Source: Nocardioides sp. J54 (GTDB lineage: Bacteria > Actinomycetota > Actinomycetes > Propionibacteriales > Nocardioidaceae). Taken from it: 64,000 nt of DNA. The position numbers and the translations under genes were made by a program. The first letter of the stretch is position 1. Every line of letters starts with the position of its first letter. The stretch is taken from NCBI RefSeq assembly GCF_000519005.1, contig NZ_JAER01000012.1, positions 1 through 64,000 of the forward strand. Reading direction: 5' to 3'. This document shows positions 26,541 to 35,359 of this stretch, one piece after another. The notes under the pieces are model-generated. The model was not told where the DNA came from. It did no database searches and saw nothing but the letters and a program-made list of their open reading frames with translations.

Positions 26541-28292
26541 CTACGCCTTCGCGTCCTTGCCGCCCACCACGAAGAGCGGGAGCCGCAGCGCGGCCGGTGC
26601 GGTCGGCGGCACCACCGGGCGGGCCGGGGCCACCGGGGCGAGGCGCTCGTACGACGAGCCGAGGGCCGGCCGCTGGTCTGCCTCTCCCTTGTTGGGCCAC
26701 AGCGACATGGCGCGCTCGGCCTGGGCGGTGATCGTGAGGCTCGGGTTGACCCCCAGGTTCGCCGAGATCGCGGCCCCGTCGACGACGTGCAGCCCGGGGT
26801 GCCCGTAGACCCGGTGGTACGGGTCGATGACGCCCGTCCGAGCGGAGTCGCCGATGGGGCAGCCGCCGAGGAAGTGCGCGGTCATGGGGATGTTGAAGAT
26901 CTCGCCCGTGGTCGAGTAGGAGCCACCGTCGATCCTGGCGCTGATCCGGCGCACGACGTCGTTGGCCACCGGCAGCCACGTCGGGTTCGGCGCGCCGTGC
27001 CCCTGCCGGGAGGTGAGCCGGGCACGCTTGCCCTTGCGCCCCTTCTTCGGGAACACGGTGATCGAGTTGTCGCTGGTCTGCATGACCAGGGCGATGATGG
27101 TCCGCTCCGGCCAGCTGCCCAGTCCCAGCACGGTGGAGGCCAGCAGGCCGGGGTGGCGCACCGCCTGGCCGATCCACCTGACCCAGCGCGGCACGCGACC
27201 ACCACCGTCGGTCATCAGCGTCAGCAGCAGGCCCATGAGGCCCGACCCCTTGCCGTAGCGGACCGGCTCGACGTGGGTGACGTCGTCGGGGTGGATCGAC
27301 GACGTGATCGCGACTCCGTGGTGGAAGTCGTACTTGTCCTTGTTGCGCATCTTCGTGCTGGACGCGCACAGCGCCTCGGAGTTGGTCCGGGTCAGGTAGC
27401 CCAGCCGGTCCGAGAGGTTCGGCAGGTCTCCGGAGCGCCGCATGCCGTGCAGGAGCTCCTGCGTCCCCCACGTCCCGGCGGCGAGCACGACCTGGCCCGC
27501 GGTGATCGTCGTCGTACGACTCGCGGATCGTCCCGTCCGGTGCGTCACCACGTCGTAGCCGCCGTCCGGGCGCTGGCGGACCGCGCGGACCGTGGTGCGC
27601 TCGCGCACCTCCGCCCCGGCCCGCTCAGCCAGGTAGAGGTAGTTCTTGAGCAGCGTGTTCTTCGCGTTGTGGCGACAGCCCGTCATGCACTCGCCGCACT
27701 CCAGGCAGCCGCGGCGCTCCGGACCGGCGCCGCCGAAGTACGGGTCCGGCACCGCCTGGCCGGGCTGCTTGGTGCCGTCCGCACCGAAGCAGACCCCGAT
27801 CGGCGTGGGCCGGTAGGTGTGGCCGACGCCCATGTCCTCGGCGACCTGCTTCATGATGTCGTCCGACGGGGTGACCGTGGGGTTCTCGACGACGCCGAGC
27901 ATCCGCTTGGCCTGGTCGTAGTAGGGCGCGAGCTCCGACTTCCAGTCGGTGATGTGCGCCCACTGCGCGTCCTCGTAGAAGGCCGGCGACTTCGGCTCGT
28001 ACAGGGTGTTGGCGTAGTTGAGGGAACCACCGCCGACACCGGCGCCGGCCAGCACGACGACGTCGCGCAGCAGGCGGATCCGCTGGATGCCGAAGCAGCC
28101 CAGGCGCGGTGCGAAGAGGAAGCGCCGCACGTCCCACGACGTCCTGGCGAACTCGTCGTCCTCGAAGCGGCGGCCCGCCTCCAGCACGCAGACGCGGTAC
28201 CCCTTCTCCGTCAGCCGCAGCGCGGTGACCGATCCGCCGAACCCGGAACCGACGACGACGACGTCGTAGTCGTTGGCCTGGTTGCCCTTCAT
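26541..28292 (-). CDS. GMC-family flavoprotein oxidoreductase, ChoD (cholesterol oxidase)-like
   Basis: A 583-residue FAD enzyme. The dinucleotide motif VVVVGSGFGGS lies at residues 11-21 and the GMC signature GAGVGGGSLNYANTLY at 83-98; the C-terminal TAHFLGGCPIGDS and NLGVNPSLTITA segments contain the expected catalytic His/Asn region. Cys196, 199, 202 and 206 form a CxxCxxCxxxC pattern in CLECGECMTGC, also present in mycobacterial ChoD as I recall. Members oxidise sterols or long-chain alcohols. It sits downstream of the mce operon on the same strand after a 161-nt gap, fitting a steroid or alcohol oxidation role. Substrate unproven. Confidence 0.85.
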   Translation of the reverse strand: MKGNQANDYDVVVVGSGFGGSVTALRLTEKGYRVCVLEAGRRFEDDEFARTSWDVRRFLFAPRLGCFGIQRIRLLRDVVVLAGAGVGGGSLNYANTLYEPKSPAFYEDAQWAHITDWKSELAPYYDQAKRMLGVVENPTVTPSDDIMKQVAEDMGVGHTYRPTPIGVCFGADGTKQPGQAVPDPYFGGAGPERRGCLECGECMTGCRHNAKNTLLKNYLYLAERAGAEVRERTTVRAVRQRPDGGYDVVTHRTGRSASRTTTITAGQVVLAAGTWGTQELLHGMRRSGDLPNLSDRLGYLTRTNSEALCASSTKMRNKDKYDFHHGVAITSSIHPDDVTHVEPVRYGKGSGLMGLLLTLMTDGGGRVPRWVRWIGQAVRHPGLLASTVLGLGSWPERTIIALVMQTSDNSITVFPKKGRKGKRARLTSRQGHGAPNPTWLPVANDVVRRISARIDGGSYSTTGEIFNIPMTAHFLGGCPIGDSARTGVIDPYHRVYGHPGLHVVDGAAISANLGVNPSLTITAQAERAMSLWPNKGEADQRPALGSSYERLAPVAPARPVVPPTAPAALRLPLFVVGGKDAKA

Positions 28293-28453
28293 CCCACTAC
28301 CTCCTGACCGGCATGACCCTCGTCACGTCCGCAACCTCATCCCACCGCGCCCGGCGCAGCCGGTTCTCGTTCCGCGCGCCAATGCCGATCAACCGGTTTG
28401 GGCAGCCGGACAACCCGGTCGGGGAGGGCACCTGGGCGCCTCGGACGGGTCCG

Positions 28454-29029
28454 TCAGACCGGGTCGAGGCCGGCGATGAGCCACTCGCCGTCGACCTCGA
28501 CCATGGTGACCTCGACCCGACTGCCGGTGACGGCGGGCACGGACTTCCCGGCGGTGGTGGTCTGGGTCAGGAAGACGAGGACGACGACCCGGTCGCGGTC
28601 CGCCGAGACGACGCCGGCCGCACTGACGACGGCCGCCGTGCTGATCTTCCGCTTCCTCGCCGTCGGCTCGACGGCGTCCTCCAGGATGCGCTGGTAGTCG
28701 GCGGTGAAGTCTCCCGTGGTCTGGGCCAGCGCGCGGTCGAGGTCCTCCTCGAGCGACGCGGCCCGGTAGCTGAGCAGGTCGGGCACGCGGGCAGTCGCCG
28801 CGGCCAGTGCGTCCGCCCTGGCCGTGGTCAGGCCGGCGGCGCGGTGGGCGCCGAACGCCGCGGTGCCCGCCAGGGCAGCGGCGAGGACCAGGGCGACGAC
28901 GGGAGCGAGGCGGCGCACTGCGGCCGTACGACGTGCGCCGTCGCCGGCGTCCTGCTCCACGTCCTGCCCGGCGTCGTTCCCGGTGTCCTTCCCGGTGTCC
29001 TTCCCGGTGTCTGCGTCCAGTGCGCTCAC
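28454..29029 (-). CDS. Mce-associated membrane protein (Mas), distal
   Basis: A 191-residue protein with one transmembrane helix (about 42-66) and an extracytoplasmic domain typical of Mce-associated proteins, ending in VEVTMVEVDGEWLIAGLDPV. The N-terminus has an Asp/Gly/Thr repeat (DTGKDTGKDTGND) from a 12-nt tandem repeat. GTG at 29029 overlaps the stop of the preceding Mas gene (GTGA). Such proteins are thought to stabilise Mce complexes. Last gene of the mce operon. Confidence 0.85.
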   Translation of the reverse strand: MSALDADTGKDTGKDTGNDAGQDVEQDAGDGARRTAAVRRLAPVVALVLAAALAGTAAFGAHRAAGLTTARADALAAATARVPDLLSYRAASLEEDLDRALAQTTGDFTADYQRILEDAVEPTARKRKISTAAVVSAAGVVSADRDRVVVLVFLTQTTTAGKSVPAVTGSRVEVTMVEVDGEWLIAGLDPV

Positions 29030-29529
29030 GACACGAACTCCAGTCCCGAGACCAGCCACTTCTCGTCCACCTCGCTGAGCTCGACCCGCAGGCGGTAGTT
29101 GCGCGGTTCGGCCTTCTTCGTCGACTTGTTCCTCACCGACCCGGCGGCGGCAACGATCACCGTCGCCCGGTCCTCGCCCAGCTCCACCACACCGGCGGAG
29201 ACGACCTCACCGGTGGCGGTCACCTTGTTGTCCACGAGGGCCTTCCTGAGCTGCTCGGCCTGCGCCTCGAGCTCGGTCCGGAACCCGGCCGTGGCGCCGT
29301 CGAGCAGTGCGTCCAGGTCGGCCTCGGAGGTCGAGGAGCTGATGTCGACCAGCCCGGCGACCTCGGCGCTCGCCGCCGCGACGACCTCCTCCGCGTCGGA
29401 CGCGCGCTGGCGCTCGTCGGACCACGCCAGGCCCCGCTCGACCGACAGCCCCAGCAGCACCAGCGTCGCCGCCAGCAGGACCAGGCTGCGTCGGCTGGCA
29501 CCGGTGATCCAGCCGCGCACGGCGCTCAT
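29026..29529 (-). CDS. Mce-associated membrane protein (Mas), proximal
   Basis: A 167-residue protein with one N-terminal helix (about 13-30) and an exported domain ending in LSEVDEKWLVSGLEFVS, parallel to the paralogue downstream. ATG at 29529 (MSAVRGW) overlaps the MceF-type stop (ATGA). The two Mas proteins share the order helix, helical linker, small alpha/beta domain, which fits a pair made by duplication. Confidence 0.85.
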   Translation of the reverse strand: MSAVRGWITGASRRSLVLLAATLVLLGLSVERGLAWSDERQRASDAEEVVAAASAEVAGLVDISSSTSEADLDALLDGATAGFRTELEAQAEQLRKALVDNKVTATGEVVSAGVVELGEDRATVIVAAAGSVRNKSTKKAEPRNYRLRVELSEVDEKWLVSGLEFVS

Positions 29530-30866
29530 CGACGTCCTCCCACGGTCAGGGGGCCCAGGACCAGGAGGGTCCACAGGTCGTCCGCCGAGGTGGTCTCGTC
29601 GTCGACGGTGATCGAGCCGGACGAGTCGTCGCCGCCCTTGCCGACCGCGAGGTCGTAGGCGACCTTCCCGCTGGTCTCGGGCCAGACCCCGGCGCCGAAC
29701 TCCAGCCCGCACGAGGCCGGGAGCGGTCCGCGGAGGTCACCCTCGGGACACGGCAGGTTGCGGGCGCCCCGGACGGCTGCGGGGTTGTCGGGCGCGATCT
29801 TGCAGTGGGCGAGGTGGTCCACGTCGCGGGTGGTCAGCCGCGAGGGGCTGCGACGCTGGTCCGGAGGCACGTAGCCCGTGATGCAGGTCGGCGGGTCGTT
29901 GAGCGTCCCGCGCAGGTCGAGCTGGACGTCGCCGAACTCGGCGCGCGGGTTGACCGCGCTCTGCACCCTGGCGACCGTCGCCGGGTAGACCACCAGCGTC
30001 TGCCGCAGCTCGGGCAGGTAGGTGTTGAGCACCTCGGCGTTCGTGGTCAGGTTGGCCAGCAGCATCGGCAGCACCTCCTGCTGGTCGGAGATCGCGCCGG
30101 TGGCCGCGTCCAGCCCGCCGGGGCCGTCGGCCAGCAGCGCACGCAGGTCGGCACTGTCGTCCCGGGCCAGCTCGGCGGTCACGTCGTCGAGCGAGTCCGC
30201 CCACGAGCGCGTCGACGGCCCCAGGTCGCGCTGCGTCTCCAGGACGGGTTGCAGCGCCGAGATCAGCTCCCGCGTGGCGCGGACGTTGGTCTGCGCCTCG
30301 GCGAGGAGGGTCGCGGACGACTGGACCAGCTCGTTGAGCTCCGGGCCGGTGCCGCCCAGGCCGTCGTCGACCTGCGCCAGCACCGCCCGCGTCTCCTCCC
30401 TGGGGACCGACTCGAGGAGCCGGTTGAGCGAGTCGAGCACGGGTGCGATCTGGGGAAGGTCGGTGGCGCGCTCGCGCGGGATGCTCGCGCCCTGGGCGAG
30501 GAGGTCGCCCGTCACGTCACCCTCGTGGACGAGGTCGACGTACTGCTCCCCGATGGCGGAGGTGCTGTGCAGCTCGGCGCGCACGTCCGCGGGGATGTCG
30601 ATCCCGTTGTCGATGCGCAGCGTGGCGACGGCACCTGCGTCGCTGACCTCGAGGTCGGAGACGATGCCGACCTTCACCCCGCGGTAGGTCACCGACGCCT
30701 TCGGGTAGAGCCCGCTCGCGTCGGCGAACTCGACGCTCACGTCGTACACGCCGATGCCGAGCATGGCCGGCACCCGGGCGTAGTTGAAGAACGCCATGCC
30801 CAGGGCGACCACCGCGAGCACCGCGAAGATGCGCAGCTGGCGCTTGATGAGAGGAGTCAGCAGCAT
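29526..30866 (-). CDS. mceF: Mce protein, sixth of the operon (MceF-type)
   Basis: A 446-residue Mce-family protein: transmembrane anchor at about 10-28, MlaD/MCE domain at about 37-115 (VSVEFADASGLYPKASVTYRG region), then a long helical tube-forming region and a C-terminal Cys-containing domain (CITGYVPPDQR, CKIAPDN, CPEGDLRG). ATG at 30866 overlaps the MceE stop as TGATG. Six such subunits assemble into a tunnel that carries lipids across the envelope to the YrbE permease. Confidence 0.9.
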   Translation of the reverse strand: MLLTPLIKRQLRIFAVLAVVALGMAFFNYARVPAMLGIGVYDVSVEFADASGLYPKASVTYRGVKVGIVSDLEVSDAGAVATLRIDNGIDIPADVRAELHSTSAIGEQYVDLVHEGDVTGDLLAQGASIPRERATDLPQIAPVLDSLNRLLESVPREETRAVLAQVDDGLGGTGPELNELVQSSATLLAEAQTNVRATRELISALQPVLETQRDLGPSTRSWADSLDDVTAELARDDSADLRALLADGPGGLDAATGAISDQQEVLPMLLANLTTNAEVLNTYLPELRQTLVVYPATVARVQSAVNPRAEFGDVQLDLRGTLNDPPTCITGYVPPDQRRSPSRLTTRDVDHLAHCKIAPDNPAAVRGARNLPCPEGDLRGPLPASCGLEFGAGVWPETSGKVAYDLAVGKGGDDSSGSITVDDETTSADDLWTLLVLGPLTVGGRR

Positions 30867-32191
30867 CAGCACAGCCCCAGGATCCGGAGCAGGCAACCCC
30901 TGGCCTGCTCCTGCTCGTCGTTCTTCCCCGACTGCCCGGACTTGCCGGACTTGCCGGACTTGGGCGACAGCAGGTCCTCGAGGAGGCTCGGGGCCCGTGC
31001 GTCGCCCTCGTCCGCCGTCTCGTCCGCCGGCTTCCCCTCGGGCTTGGTCCCCTCCTTGCCCTTCGGTGCGGTCCCGGGCGTCGTGAGCGGCCCCTGCACG
31101 GGGTCGCCGGCCTGCATCGAGGGCGTCAGGCCGCCGAGCCACGCGTCGACGAGGCCGTCGGTGCGCAGGTCGATGGTGGCGAAGAGGTTGGCGAAGTCAC
31201 CCCTCACGGCCTCGGTCGTGGTCATCGCCGGGAACGGGATCGTGGCGCCGATCTTCAGGGCCTCGGGCAGCTTGTTGCTGGCCTTGCCGAGGTTCGTCAG
31301 GATCGGGCCGAGCGAGTCCAGGTTGGCGAGGAGCGCGCTCTGGCTGGCACGCACCACCTTCACGGCCCGGTTGCCGGTCCGGCCGGTCTCCGTGACCGCC
31401 CTGACCAGGGCGGCTCGCTCCTCCTCCAGCGCCTCGAGCCCCGGGGTGATCTGGTCGATCGCCTTCGCGATGCGCTTCTCGTCCTTGCGCAGGCCAGCGG
31501 CGAGGTCGTTCAGCGACTCCAGCGCCGCCACGATCTCGCCCTTGTTGGCGTCGAGCACCGCGAGCAGGCGGTTGGTACGACGGACCAGGCTCCGGGTGTC
31601 CGGCACCCGGTCCCGCAGGGCCGTCGACAGCTCGCCGGTGATGGTGCTGATCTGGGAGAGGCCGCCGTTGTTGAGCAACAGGGCGACCGCGCCCAGGACC
31701 TGCTCGGTGGCCGGGTAGGTGCCGGTCTGCTCGACACCGACCACGTCGCCGTCGGCCAGCAGGCCATCGGTCCCGGCCGTCGCGGACGCCGGCAGCACGG
31801 CTCCCTCCCCCGTGCTCCCGTCGCCCTCGACGGTGTCGTCGGTCGTCGTGACCTCGACGTACTGGGCCCCGAGCAGCGTCTTCTGGCCGATCGAGAACAC
31901 CGAGTCCTTCGGCAGTGCCACGTCGTCCAGGAGGCGCAGCTCGACGACGGCCTCCCAGTCCTCGACATCGATCTTCGCGACCGTGCCGATCACCACGTTG
32001 TCCTTCTGGACGGTGGAGTTCGGGACGAGGTTCTCGATCTGGTCGAAGTGCACGGTGACGCTGTAGCCGTCGTCACCCACACCGGCCTGGCCGGGCAGGG
32101 TGTTGTCGTTGGGCTGGATCTCGCACCCGGTGGCGACGAGGGCCGCAGCGAGCAGCCCCGGCACCGCGAGCCGGCGCAGCTGGTGGTTCAT
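30866..32191 (-). CDS. mceE: Mce lipoprotein (MceE-type)
   Basis: A 441-residue Mce subunit anchored as a lipoprotein: signal peptide with lipobox VATGC, lipidated Cys23. MCE domain at about 43-125, helical region to about 330. The C-terminus is unusual: a Pro/Lys/Gly linker, then SPKSGKSGKSGQSGKN and a terminal CLLRILGLC with two cysteines. The lipobox at this operon position is the usual mark of MceE. ATG overlaps the MceD stop (ATGA). Confidence 0.92.
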   Translation of the reverse strand: MNHQLRRLAVPGLLAAALVATGCEIQPNDNTLPGQAGVGDDGYSVTVHFDQIENLVPNSTVQKDNVVIGTVAKIDVEDWEAVVELRLLDDVALPKDSVFSIGQKTLLGAQYVEVTTTDDTVEGDGSTGEGAVLPASATAGTDGLLADGDVVGVEQTGTYPATEQVLGAVALLLNNGGLSQISTITGELSTALRDRVPDTRSLVRRTNRLLAVLDANKGEIVAALESLNDLAAGLRKDEKRIAKAIDQITPGLEALEEERAALVRAVTETGRTGNRAVKVVRASQSALLANLDSLGPILTNLGKASNKLPEALKIGATIPFPAMTTTEAVRGDFANLFATIDLRTDGLVDAWLGGLTPSMQAGDPVQGPLTTPGTAPKGKEGTKPEGKPADETADEGDARAPSLLEDLLSPKSGKSGKSGQSGKNDEQEQARGCLLRILGLC

Positions 32192-33303
32192 CGGGTCCCT
32201 CCCGGCAGGTTCGGCAGCAGGCCGATGCCGCCGTTGTCGCCCTTGTTGAGCAGCCCGATCAGCGGCTGCAGCGCGCTGGTGCACGCCTCCTCCGTGCCGC
32301 CGGCGCCGAGGAGTGCGCCGCACAGCAGCATCGCCAGGTTGTCGAAGCCGGTGAGGCTGGCACGGCCGGTGAGGGCCTGGTCCTCGACGGTGTTGTGCAG
32401 GCCGATCAGCGAGTGGGGCGCGACGTGCAGCACGCCGGCGAGCTCGTTGGACTTGTCAGCCAGGGTGGCCGCCAGGGCGTTGAGGTCGGTGGTGGCCTCG
32501 GTGAGACGACCCCGGTGCTTCTTGAAGTAGGCCTCGGTCTCGTCGAGGACCACGGCGAGGTCGCGAATGGCGCCACTCAGGCTGGTCCGGTTCGCCGACA
32601 GGACCCCGGAGACCGCGTCGAGCTCGGCGGTGAAGCCGCGCACGGCCGCGTCGTTGAGTGCGAGGTTGCGGGTGAAGTCGTTGAGGTTGCTGATCGTGCT
32701 GAACAGGTCCGACCGACCGTCGGCGAGCGCGGTGGCAGCAGCCCTCAGCTCGCGGATCGACGTGCGCAGCTGATCGGCGTTGCCCGTGCGCAGGCTGGCG
32801 TCCATGGTCCGGATCGCCTCGGCGAGCGGCCCGTCCTTCCTCCCCCGGCCCGGGCCCAGGGTCGTCGACAGGTCGATCAGCTCCTGCTTGACGTCGTCGA
32901 AGGTGACCGGGACCGCGGTCCGCTCGACATCGATCGTGTCACCGTCCCGGAGCCGGTCCCCGCCGGTGAAGACGGGCGAGAGCTGCACGAACCGGCCGCT
33001 GACCAGGCTGGGCGAGACGATCGCTGCGCGGGCGTCCGCCGGGATCGGCTGGCCGGCGTCGACCTTCATGCTCACCAGCACGCCGTCGCCATCGTTCTCG
33101 ACACCGGTGATCTCACCGACCCGGACGCCGAGCACCTTCACGTCGTCGCCCACGTAGAGCCCCTCGGCGCTCGTGAAGCGCGCCGTGAGCTCGGTGCTGC
33201 TGGAGTCCCGCGTCCAAACGAGGGCAGCTGCACCGAGGGCTGCGACGAGCAGCAGGGCCACCAGGGTGCGGCCACGCGGAAGGAAACGCATCAGCGACGT
33301 CAC
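32188..33303 (-). CDS. mceD: Mce protein (MceD-type)
   Basis: A 371-residue Mce subunit with an N-terminal anchor helix (about 13-30), MCE domain at about 37-115 (LYVGDDVKVLGVRVGEI) and a long helical region. Two Cys lie near the C-terminus in LLCGALLGAGGTEEACTS. GTG at 33303 overlaps the MceC stop (GTGA) and is chosen for that; an ATG at 33291 is possible. Confidence 0.9.
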   Translation of the reverse strand: MTSLMRFLPRGRTLVALLLVAALGAAALVWTRDSSSTELTARFTSAEGLYVGDDVKVLGVRVGEITGVENDGDGVLVSMKVDAGQPIPADARAAIVSPSLVSGRFVQLSPVFTGGDRLRDGDTIDVERTAVPVTFDDVKQELIDLSTTLGPGRGRKDGPLAEAIRTMDASLRTGNADQLRTSIRELRAAATALADGRSDLFSTISNLNDFTRNLALNDAAVRGFTAELDAVSGVLSANRTSLSGAIRDLAVVLDETEAYFKKHRGRLTEATTDLNALAATLADKSNELAGVLHVAPHSLIGLHNTVEDQALTGRASLTGFDNLAMLLCGALLGAGGTEEACTSALQPLIGLLNKGDNGGIGLLPNLPGGTR

Positions 33304-34304
33304 TGGAGCACCCCGGAGAGGATCGGAACCAGCGTCGAGGGCGACGTGAGGTTCTGGATGTAGGCGTCGAACCACGGCCCGGTGGCGAGCGCCTCGCCGA
33401 AGCCGGTGGCGTAGCCCTGGAGCCCGTCGATCGCGGCTTGCAGGTCGACCTTGTTGGCGTTGAGGACGTCGACGACGCCGTCGAGCTGGTCGAGCGCCGG
33501 CCCGATCACGTCGTCGGTCGTGGTCAGCAGCGCGCGCAGCTCGGTGGCCAGCTCGCGGGCGCCCTCGAGCAGGCTGACCACCACGGCCTGGCGCTTGTCG
33601 AGCTCCGCCAGCAGGGAGCGTCCGGACCCGAGCAGCGAGGCGATCTGCCGGTCCCGGCTGGCCAGCACACCGGTGACCCGGTCCGCCCGGTCGACGAGCG
33701 AGAGCAGCTCGTCGTCGTTGGCCGAGATGGCACGCGACAGGGCGGTGATGCCGTCGAGCGCCGGACGCAGGTCGGGATTCGAGGCCTTGAGGGTCGCCGA
33801 CGCCTGATCGAGCGCCTCCGCGAGCTGCGCCTTGTCGATCTCGGCGCTGGTCTCGGTCAGCTCGTTCAGGGTGGCGGTCAGGTTGTACGGCGCGGACGTC
33901 CGCTCGACCGGGATCGAGTCACCCGCGCCGAGCGCACCCGTGCCGCGCGGCTCCAGCTCGAGCGCGGCCCTGCCGAGCAGCGTGATGGTGATGATCCGCG
34001 CCTCGGTGAGGTCACCCAGGCTGATGTCCTCGTCGGTGATCACGACGTCGGCGACGACCTTGTCGCCGTCGATCCGGACGTCGCGCACCTTGCCCACCGA
34101 CGCCCCGGACACCTGCACGTCGTCCCCGCCCCGGAGACCGCCGGACTCGGCGAACTCGACGTGCAGGACCTCGTTGTTGCCGACCAGCGGCAGCCGGTTG
34201 ATGTTCAGCGCAGCCAGGACGACGAGCGCGATGGTCAGCGTGCCCGCGAGGCCGCGCACGGCGAGCCGCTCGGGGCTGGCGTCCCTGCGCCGACGGCGGC
34301 TCAT
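33300..34304 (-). CDS. mceC: Mce protein (MceC-type)
   Basis: A 334-residue Mce subunit: basic cytoplasmic start (MSRRRRRDASPERL), anchor helix at about 20-38, MCE domain at about 46-125 (GGLRGGDDVQVSGASVGKV), then helical coils with LNELTETSAEIDKAQLAEAL. It is the shortest of the six subunits and lacks the Pro-rich tail common in some MceC proteins. Stop overlaps the MceD start; start overlaps the MceB stop. Confidence 0.9.
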   Translation of the reverse strand: MSRRRRRDASPERLAVRGLAGTLTIALVVLAALNINRLPLVGNNEVLHVEFAESGGLRGGDDVQVSGASVGKVRDVRIDGDKVVADVVITDEDISLGDLTEARIITITLLGRAALELEPRGTGALGAGDSIPVERTSAPYNLTATLNELTETSAEIDKAQLAEALDQASATLKASNPDLRPALDGITALSRAISANDDELLSLVDRADRVTGVLASRDRQIASLLGSGRSLLAELDKRQAVVVSLLEGARELATELRALLTTTDDVIGPALDQLDGVVDVLNANKVDLQAAIDGLQGYATGFGEALATGPWFDAYIQNLTSPSTLVPILSGVLQ

Positions 34305-35359
34305 CGGTCACACCTCGGCGCGTCGCTGTAGATCCACGGCGTGAGGACGCCGGGACCGCTGCCGATGCCGGTCTGGACCCGCACCCCGCAGAGGAAGAAG
34401 TTGAAGAAGTTGCCGTACGACGACGTGTTGGCCAGCGTCCGGTAGTGGGTGGGCAGCTTCTGCAGGACCGCCTCCAGGGTCTCCTTCTCGCTGTTGACTC
34501 CCCTGGCGGCGACAGCGAGCGCGCGCAGGTCCGTACGCACGTCCGACCGGGCGTCAGCCACCAGGTTCGACGTCGTGCGGGCGAACCGGTCGATCCGCGC
34601 CGCGGCGTCGAGGACCTGCGTGTCCTGCTTGTCGAGCGAGGTCAGCAGCACGTCGAGGCGGTCGAGCAGCAGCCCGACGGTGTCCCGGCGCGCGTCGACG
34701 GTGCCGAGCACGCTGTTGAGGTTCCCGATGACCTCGCCGATGAGCTGCTCGCGGTTGCCGATGGTGGTGGTGAAGGACCCGACCTGCCGCACGAGGGTGG
34801 CGACGGACGACTGCTGGCCCTGCAGCACACGGACCAGCTGATTGGACAGCTCGTTGACCTGGGTGGGGTTGAGCCCCGCGAAGAGCGGCTTGAAGCCGTT
34901 GAGCAGGGTGTCGAGGTCGAGGGCCGAGGCCGTCTGGTTGGCGGGGATCGTGTCCCCGGGAGCCAGCGGTTCTGCCTTCCTCGCACCGGCGCCCCTGGTG
35001 AGCTGCAGGATCCGGTCGCCGATCAGGTTGCGGTACTGGATCGTGGCCCGGGTGGCGGAGGTGAGCTGCTGCCCCTCCGTGACGTCGAACCCGACGAGCA
35101 CGGTGTTGTCGGGCTGGACGTCGATCTCCTTGACCTTCCCGACGTCGACCCCGGCGATGCGGACCTTGTCACCGACGGAGAGGCCGGACACGTCGTCGAA
35201 GCTGGCGCGGTAGAGCGCCTTCTCCCCGCCCCGGTACTCGCCGGTGATGGCGGCGATCCAGAACGTGAACACGGCGGCCATGGCGAGGAACGCCGTGAAC
35301 TTCAGCAGGTCGTTGCGCTGGCGGCGTCGTTCGGGACTCACGGATCTCCTCTCGCTCAT
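34301..35359 (-). CDS. mceB: Mce protein (MceB-type)
   Basis: A 352-residue Mce subunit with anchor helix at about 20-40, MCE domain at about 49-130 (VSGLSVGDKVRIAGVDVGKV) and the characteristic C-terminal segment YGNFFNFFLCGVRVQTG seen in many actinobacterial MceB proteins. ATG at 35359 overlaps the MceA stop (ATGA). Confidence 0.92.
   Translation of the reverse strand: MSERRSVSPERRRQRNDLLKFTAFLAMAAVFTFWIAAITGEYRGGEKALYRASFDDVSGLSVGDKVRIAGVDVGKVKEIDVQPDNTVLVGFDVTEGQQLTSATRATIQYRNLIGDRILQLTRGAGARKAEPLAPGDTIPANQTASALDLDTLLNGFKPLFAGLNPTQVNELSNQLVRVLQGQQSSVATLVRQVGSFTTTIGNREQLIGEVIGNLNSVLGTVDARRDTVGLLLDRLDVLLTSLDKQDTQVLDAAARIDRFARTTSNLVADARSDVRTDLRALAVAARGVNSEKETLEAVLQKLPTHYRTLANTSSYGNFFNFFLCGVRVQTGIGSGPGVLTPWIYSDAPRCDR

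Noticed and set aside
28391-28398. AACCGGTT palindrome before the GMC gene as an operator
   Set aside because: Only 8 bp, expected by chance in GC-rich DNA, with no adjacent regulator gene.
28980-29020. 12-nt tandem repeat (GGTGTCCTTCCC) as a regulatory repeat
   Set aside because: It lies inside the Mas coding frame and encodes the DTGK repeat; most simply a coding repeat.
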